Shown piece by piece: positions 6,014-9,156 of a stretch of DNA of 9,156 nucleotides (position 1 is its first letter; each line of letters starts with the position of its first letter). The position numbers and the translations under genes are program-made. This DNA comes from Thermoleophilia bacterium (GTDB taxonomy: Bacteria > Actinomycetota > Thermoleophilia > Gaiellales > SKUG01). Location: NCBI GenBank assembly GCA_007122215.1, contig SKUG01000024.1:1-9156 (forward strand), written 5' to 3'. The notes beneath the pieces were generated by a model. That model searched no databases, was not told the origin of the DNA, and saw nothing but the letters and a program-made list of their open reading frames with translations.

Positions 6014-7291
6014 ATGGATGATCGCACTCGAACACGCCGCAGGTCCGCCGCCCGACGCGCTCGGGCTGCCGCCCTGTGCGTGGTCGCCGGCAGCCTCGCG
6101 ATGGTTGCGGCAGGACCGCTTGCCGCTGAGCCGCCGGTGCACTCCTTCTCGACGGAGTCCTCGGGCGAGCCCGAGGTCATCGAGTTCACCATCAGCGATC
6201 GGGACCGAACCCGGATCGACCTCGCCCGGCGCGCCGGGATCTACCGCCACCAGGCCGGGATCTACCGGACGCTCGCCCAGGTCGATGCGGCGCGGCTTGC
6301 GCGCCTGCGCGGGCTGCTGACGAGCTCGACTGCCTCGACGATCAGGGTCGAGCGCGAGGACTGGTTCCTGGCCTATGGCTCGGTCGGCCGGGAGGACCTG
6401 GCCCGCGCGCTGCTCGACGGGGAGCTGCACCAGCTCGCCGAGCTGGAGCGGAAGCTCGCGCGGGACGCAGAGCCCCAGCCCGGGGATGGGATGACCGTTC
6501 CCGACGAGGAGGATGCAACGCCACGACGTCGTCGCCCGGGTCCTGGCGAGGGGATGATGGAGATGACGCCTGCCGCCGTCTCGGACCTGGTGACTGCGCT
6601 GGAGGAGCTCCGCGACCTCCATGCCGAGCTGTCTGATCGGGCAGACCGCAGGGCCCGCATGCTGCTCGACCGCGCCGATCGGATGGCACGGGCAGACCGG
6701 CGCGGCAAGGCAGCGGAGGGGACCCGCGAGGATGCGGGCCTCGAGGGCACCTGGTACGTGGCACCCTCGGACCGCGTGGCCCGCCAGCGATACCTGCCGC
6801 TCGGCTCAGGCCCGTTCGGCCCCTTCTCATGGTCGGGAACGAGGACCCCGGCGCGTCCCTCCACCGACGAGCAGATCCGCGCGGTGCTGCTCGACTCCAG
6901 GATCACGATCTACGAGGGCGGACGATTCGACGTGGCCGGCGGGCGCATCGACGGACGCATCCTCGACGCCCTGGTGCTGCTCGCCGAGCGCTACGGACAG
7001 GTGACCGTCACCTCGCTCATCAGCGGGCGCTCGAGCATCTACACGGCCGGCGGCAACGTCTCGGCCCACGCCTTCGGGTGCGCGGTCGACATCGGCACCG
7101 TCGGGGGCGTGCTGATCGCCCCGGCATCGCAGGGGCCGGGCTCCCACACCGAGGGCGTGGTGTCCTTCCTCGCCACGCTGCCGGGGGACCTCGCACCACA
7201 CCAGGTCATCTCCCTGAGCGCCCTGGGCGGCCCGACCATTGCCATGGCCGACCACCACGACCACATCCACCTCGGCTACAGCTGCGGCTGA
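6014..7291 (+). CDS. Exported coiled-coil protein with MepA/M15-like zinc peptidase domain
   Basis: A 425-residue predicted exported protein. Residues 1-20 are strongly basic, 21-38 hydrophobic with an AEP-type end (LAMVAAGPLAAEP), consistent with a signal peptide or anchor. Residues 60-150 are helical, 187-235 form a charged heptad-like coiled coil, separated by a proline/arginine linker (170-178). The C-terminal domain (about 285-425) carries SAHAFGCAVDI (350-360), the SxHxxGxAxDI zinc motif with H352 and D359, and DHHDHIHLGY (413-422), which lines up with the HxxHxH motif of MepA (H414, H417, H419). LAS-type peptidases of this kind cleave D-Ala-containing peptidoglycan crosslinks or termini, so a cell-wall hydrolase is likely. 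C356 and C424 could form a disulphide. ATG 6014 starts just before the signal sequence; no good ribosome site is visible. It converges with the lrp gene 15 bp downstream. Confidence 0.85.
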   Translation: MDDRTRTRRRSAARRARAAALCVVAGSLAMVAAGPLAAEPPVHSFSTESSGEPEVIEFTISDRDRTRIDLARRAGIYRHQAGIYRTLAQVDAARLARLRGLLTSSTASTIRVEREDWFLAYGSVGREDLARALLDGELHQLAELERKLARDAEPQPGDGMTVPDEEDATPRRRRPGPGEGMMEMTPAAVSDLVTALEELRDLHAELSDRADRRARMLLDRADRMARADRRGKAAEGTREDAGLEGTWYVAPSDRVARQRYLPLGSGPFGPFSWSGTRTPARPSTDEQIRAVLLDSRITIYEGGRFDVAGGRIDGRILDALVLLAERYGQVTVTSLISGRSSIYTAGGNVSAHAFGCAVDIGTVGGVLIAPASQGPGSHTEGVVSFLATLPGDLAPHQVISLSALGGPTIAMADHHDHIHLGYSCG

Positions 7292-7306
7292 CGCGGCCTG
7301 CCGCCC

Positions 7307-7828
7307 CTACTTGCCCACGCCGATCACGGGCTCCTCGACGACCTCGGGATCCGGGAACGGGTCGACCGGACGCCGCTCGGCGGCGGTCGAGAGCACGACG
7401 AGCGTCCTCGTGCGTTCGATCCGGGCGATCGAGCGGATGTGCCAGACGAGCCGCTCGAGGGCCAGCGTCGACTCTGCACGCACCTTGATCAGGAAGCTCT
7501 CGTCGCCGGCGACGCTGTGGCACTCCTCCACCCCACGCAGGGCGATCAGCCGGTCACGCGCATCGGTGTAGGCAGCCCCGCCCCGCTCGCTCACGGCGAT
7601 GTAGGCCGTGACGCCGGCCCCGAGCAGCCGGGGGCTGACGAGCGCCTGGTAGCCCATGATCACGCCACGCTTCTCGAGCTTGCGGACACGGTCATGCGCC
7701 GAGGCTGTGGACACTCCGGCGGCCTCGGCAAGCCGGGCGTAGGTCGCCCGGCCGTCCTCCTGGAGCACGTCGATGATCTTCCAGTCGACCTCGTCGAGGT
7801 CTGCAGCGGTGCGGCGGTCGGGTGACAT
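7307..7828 (-). CDS. Lrp/AsnC-family transcriptional regulator
   Basis: A 173-residue feast/famine regulator. The N-terminal AsnC-type helix-turn-helix is clear: LDEVDWKIIDVLQEDGRATY (11-30), ARLAEAAGVSTASAHDRVRKLEKRGVI (31-57, read as ARLAEAAGVS and TASAHDRVRKLE). The C-terminal RAM/effector domain (about 68-150) has the expected alternating strands, including YIAVSERGG, VEECHSVAGDESFLIKVRA and RTRTLVVLSTA. Such proteins form octameric or similar assemblies and usually sense amino acids. The length is slightly above the usual 150-165 because of an acidic/proline tail (154-173). ATG 7828 is chosen because the family begins here and a TAGGAT -10 ends 8 nt upstream without a Shine-Dalgarno site. 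The frame continues to 8425 in the other direction of the CBS gene, which is a shadow. It is divergent from the CBS-domain gene and might regulate it. Confidence 0.95.
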   Translation of the reverse strand: MSPDRRTAADLDEVDWKIIDVLQEDGRATYARLAEAAGVSTASAHDRVRKLEKRGVIMGYQALVSPRLLGAGVTAYIAVSERGGAAYTDARDRLIALRGVEECHSVAGDESFLIKVRAESTLALERLVWHIRSIARIERTRTLVVLSTAAERRPVDPFPDPEVVEEPVIGVGK

Positions 7829-7836
7829 GGGGCGGC

Positions 7837-7842
7837 ATCCTA
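7837..7842 (-). promoter_or_regulatory. Putative leaderless -10 element (TAGGAT) for the Lrp/AsnC gene
   Basis: On the minus strand TAGGAT is followed by 8 nt (GCCGCCCC) and the ATG at 7828. The spacing equals that before the SnoaL-like GTG at 304, and the 11-mer GTAGGATGCCG is identical at both sites. No -35 is recognisable. Confidence 0.5.
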
Positions 7843-7940
7843 CCCGACCCCGCCCAGCGGCCGCGGGCATGGCCCGGACGGACGCACGGCCTCGCGCGTG
7901 CGAGCGCGCGGGAGGTGAAGTGGCGACCCGGCACGCGGTC

Positions 7941-7949
7941 TGGTACCGT
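7941..7949 (+). promoter_or_regulatory. Putative extended -10 promoter (TGGTACCGT) of the CBS-domain gene
   Basis: TGGTACCGT matches the extended -10 form TGNTANNNT. It would start transcription near 7956 and leave a leader of about 53 nt before the ATG at 8009. That leader holds a 7-bp hairpin and a good ribosome site (GGAGG at 7997-8001, 7 nt from ATG). No -35 is needed for extended -10 promoters, and none is clear. Confidence 0.4.
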
Positions 7950-7962
7950 CGACGTGTCACGC

Positions 7963-7987
7963 GTGCTGGGCACTCCTGCGCCAGCAC
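7963..7987 (+). promoter_or_regulatory. Hairpin in the 5' leader of the CBS-domain gene
   Basis: GTGCTGG at 7963-7969 and CCAGCAC at 7981-7987 form a perfect 7-bp inverted repeat around an 11-nt loop, ending 9 nt before the GGAGG ribosome site. It could be an mRNA stem-loop or an operator downstream of the predicted start. No U-run follows, so a terminator is unlikely. Confidence 0.4.
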
Positions 7988-8008
7988 CACCACACCGGAG
8001 GTTCCACG

Positions 8009-8431
8009 ATGAAGGTCGCAGACATCCTCAGCCAGGGCACCCAGTTCCCCACGATCCGGACGGACTCGCTCGTTCGCGATGGCGCGCGCCTGATGCAGGA
8101 GCACGACGTCCGCGCCCTCCCGGTCGTCGAGGGCGACCGACTCGTGGGCATCGTCACCGACTGGGACATCGTCGTGGCGTTCGCCGACCGGGCAGACGAG
8201 CTGGGCGAGCTCCCGGTTGCCGCGGTCATGACCTCCGACGACCTGATCACGATCGACGAGCACCGCTCGGTGGCCGCTGCCACGGAGGTGCTCGCAAGCA
8301 ACCGGGTCCACCACCTTCCCGTCGTGGCGGACGGCCGATACGTGGGCATGCTCTGCCTCGGGCTCGAGTGGTCCGAGGAGGACAAGCTCACCCCGCCCAT
8401 GCGACCGACCCTCACCGCCCGCCACCCCTAG
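8009..8431 (+). CDS. Two-CBS-domain (Bateman module) protein
   Basis: A 140-residue stand-alone pair of CBS domains, a module that binds adenine nucleotides or S-adenosyl ligands and usually signals energy state. CBS1 covers about residues 2-57 with VRALPVVEGDRLVGIVTDWDI (34-54, given as VRALPVVEGD then LVGIVTDWDI), whose T50/D53 are the usual ribose-contacting T-x-x-D pair. CBS2 covers about 70-122 with VAAATEVLASNRVHHLPVV and YVGMLCLGLEW, where that T/S-x-x-D pair is absent. One nucleotide site may therefore be lost. There is no fused catalytic or DNA-binding domain and no membrane segment. The start is ATG 8009, with GGAGG 7 nt upstream. A secreted Ig-like protein gene begins 5 bp after the stop, suggesting one transcript. 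The ligand and partner are unknown. Confidence 0.93.
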   Translation: MKVADILSQGTQFPTIRTDSLVRDGARLMQEHDVRALPVVEGDRLVGIVTDWDIVVAFADRADELGELPVAAVMTSDDLITIDEHRSVAAATEVLASNRVHHLPVVADGRYVGMLCLGLEWSEEDKLTPPMRPTLTARHP

Positions 8432-8436
8432 GGCCC

Positions 8437-9156
8437 GTGTCCGGCACCGTCACGGCTGCGCGGCGCCTGCAGGACAGGCTGTGGCTGGCAGCAGCATTCG
8501 CCATCGCCATCGCGGCCGGCATGCCTGCCGCTGCCGCTGCTGCGCCACAGCTGACCGTGGCGCCCCTGATCATCGAGCAGGTCGTCTCCGTCGACGAGCC
8601 AGTGCTGGTTCCGGTTTCGGTCAGCAACTCCGGCGACACCCCGTTCACCGTGGTGTTCGAGCACGCCGACTTCGGCTTCGGCGAGGACGGGCCCGTCCTG
8701 ATCGAGGACTCTGCACCCGAGACGGTGCCGTTCGGCACGCGGGGCTGGTTCTCGGTCGCCACCCCGCGCTTCGAGCTGGAGCCGGGCGAGCGCAGGTCCG
8801 TGGACGTCCGAGTCCTTGCGCCGGTGGGCACCGGGCCGGGCACCTACCTCGGAGCCATGCTCTTTCGAACACTTCCGGACCAGGGCAGTGGCTCCGGGGC
8901 CGAGGTCAGGACCTCTGCCCGGGCAGGCCCCCTCGCCTTCATCGAGGTCGAGGGCGGCGTGCCTGCCCGACCGGTGCTGCGATCCCTCGACGCTCCCCGG
9001 CTCGTGACCGCCAGCCCGGTGCCGGTGGAGCTCGTGGTGGGCAACGACGGCGATGGCTTCTACACCTTCACTGCCACCATCACCGCCACCGGGCGGGGGC
9101 TCCGTCGCGAGCTTGAGGTACCGACCTCGTACGTGATCCGCGAGGTCGACCGCAGC
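8437..9156 (+). CDS. Secreted Ig-like (DUF916-like) protein, C-terminus beyond window
   Basis: An open frame of 240 codons runs from GTG 8437 to the window end without a stop. The N-terminus is a clear export signal: basic residues (AARRLQDR), a hydrophobic core (LWLAAAFAIAIAAGMP) and an alanine run with a likely cut near residue 36. The mature part is beta-rich and looks like two Ig-type sandwiches. The first (about 38-145) has VPVSVSNSGDTPFTVVFEHADF, FELEPGERRSVDVRVLAP and PGTYLGAMLF, a pattern typical of DUF916/WxL-associated and related surface domains. The second starts near 178 (VELVVGNDGDGFYTFTATITA). Such proteins often end in a membrane anchor, which would lie outside the window. GTG 8437 is the only start that keeps the whole signal peptide. 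It has no strong ribosome site and probably depends on coupling to the CBS gene 5 bp upstream. The specific role is unknown. Confidence 0.85.
   Translation, partial: MSGTVTAARRLQDRLWLAAAFAIAIAAGMPAAAAAAPQLTVAPLIIEQVVSVDEPVLVPVSVSNSGDTPFTVVFEHADFGFGEDGPVLIEDSAPETVPFGTRGWFSVATPRFELEPGERRSVDVRVLAPVGTGPGTYLGAMLFRTLPDQGSGSGAEVRTSARAGPLAFIEVEGGVPARPVLRSLDAPRLVTASPVPVELVVGNDGDGFYTFTATITATGRGLRRELEVPTSYVIREVDRS

Noticed and set aside
1..9156. A defence, mobile, biosynthetic or CRISPR system
   Set aside because: No transposase, integrase, nuclease, toxin-antitoxin, repeat-spacer pattern or tRNA was recognisable. The genes are typical chromosomal regulators, enzymes and envelope proteins.

Overview
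The window looks like ordinary chromosome from a high-GC actinomycete-type bacterium. GC is roughly 70% by eye, codons end mostly in G or C, and several genes appear to start leaderless. The sigma-70 factor and the zinc-peptidase gene resemble those of deep-branching Actinomycetota such as Thermoleophilia, and a PilT-type ATPase fits that too. That placement is inference from sequence style, not a database match. I see no tRNA or rRNA gene, CRISPR array, insertion sequence, prophage or defence island.

Layout. (1) 1-304, minus: the N-terminal part of a SnoaL/NTF2-like protein, cut by the window edge. It diverges from (2) 358-1908, plus: a YtcJ/NfdA-type metal-dependent amidohydrolase. (3) 1991-2425, plus: an HxlR-family regulator whose 3' end overlaps by 40 bp the 3' end of (4) 2386-3645, minus: a PilT/PilU-family pilus retraction ATPase. 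(5) 3730-4716, minus: an RpoD/SigA-like sigma factor directly upstream of pilT. (6) 4887-5849, minus: a membrane-anchored TPR-type protein. (7) 6014-7291, plus: an exported protein with a coiled-coil segment and a C-terminal MepA/M15-like zinc-peptidase domain. (8) 7307-7828, minus: an Lrp/AsnC regulator, convergent with gene 7. (9) 8009-8431, plus: a two-CBS-domain protein, followed after 5 bp by (10) 8437 to the window end, plus: a secreted Ig-like/DUF916-like protein, cut by the edge and starting with GTG.

Transcription units, inferred: SnoaL-like alone; amidohydrolase alone; hxlR alone; sigma factor then pilT, since the 84-bp gap has no TA dinucleotide and so no TANNNT -10; TPR gene; peptidase gene; lrp alone; CBS gene then Ig-like gene. 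Four genes (SnoaL-like, amidohydrolase, hxlR, lrp) have a TANNNT hexamer ending 6-8 nt before the start codon, the geometry of leaderless actinobacterial promoters. The sigma gene has a TATACT -10 with a short Shine-Dalgarno leader, and its promoter region carries three copies of a GTTCCCC motif.

Nothing here forms an obvious new multi-gene system. The points most worth a second look are the repeat-bearing sigma promoter, the sigma-pilT linkage, the leaderless promoter set, the TA-free divergent region at 5698-6241, the CBS/secreted-protein pair, and the coiled-coil zinc peptidase.
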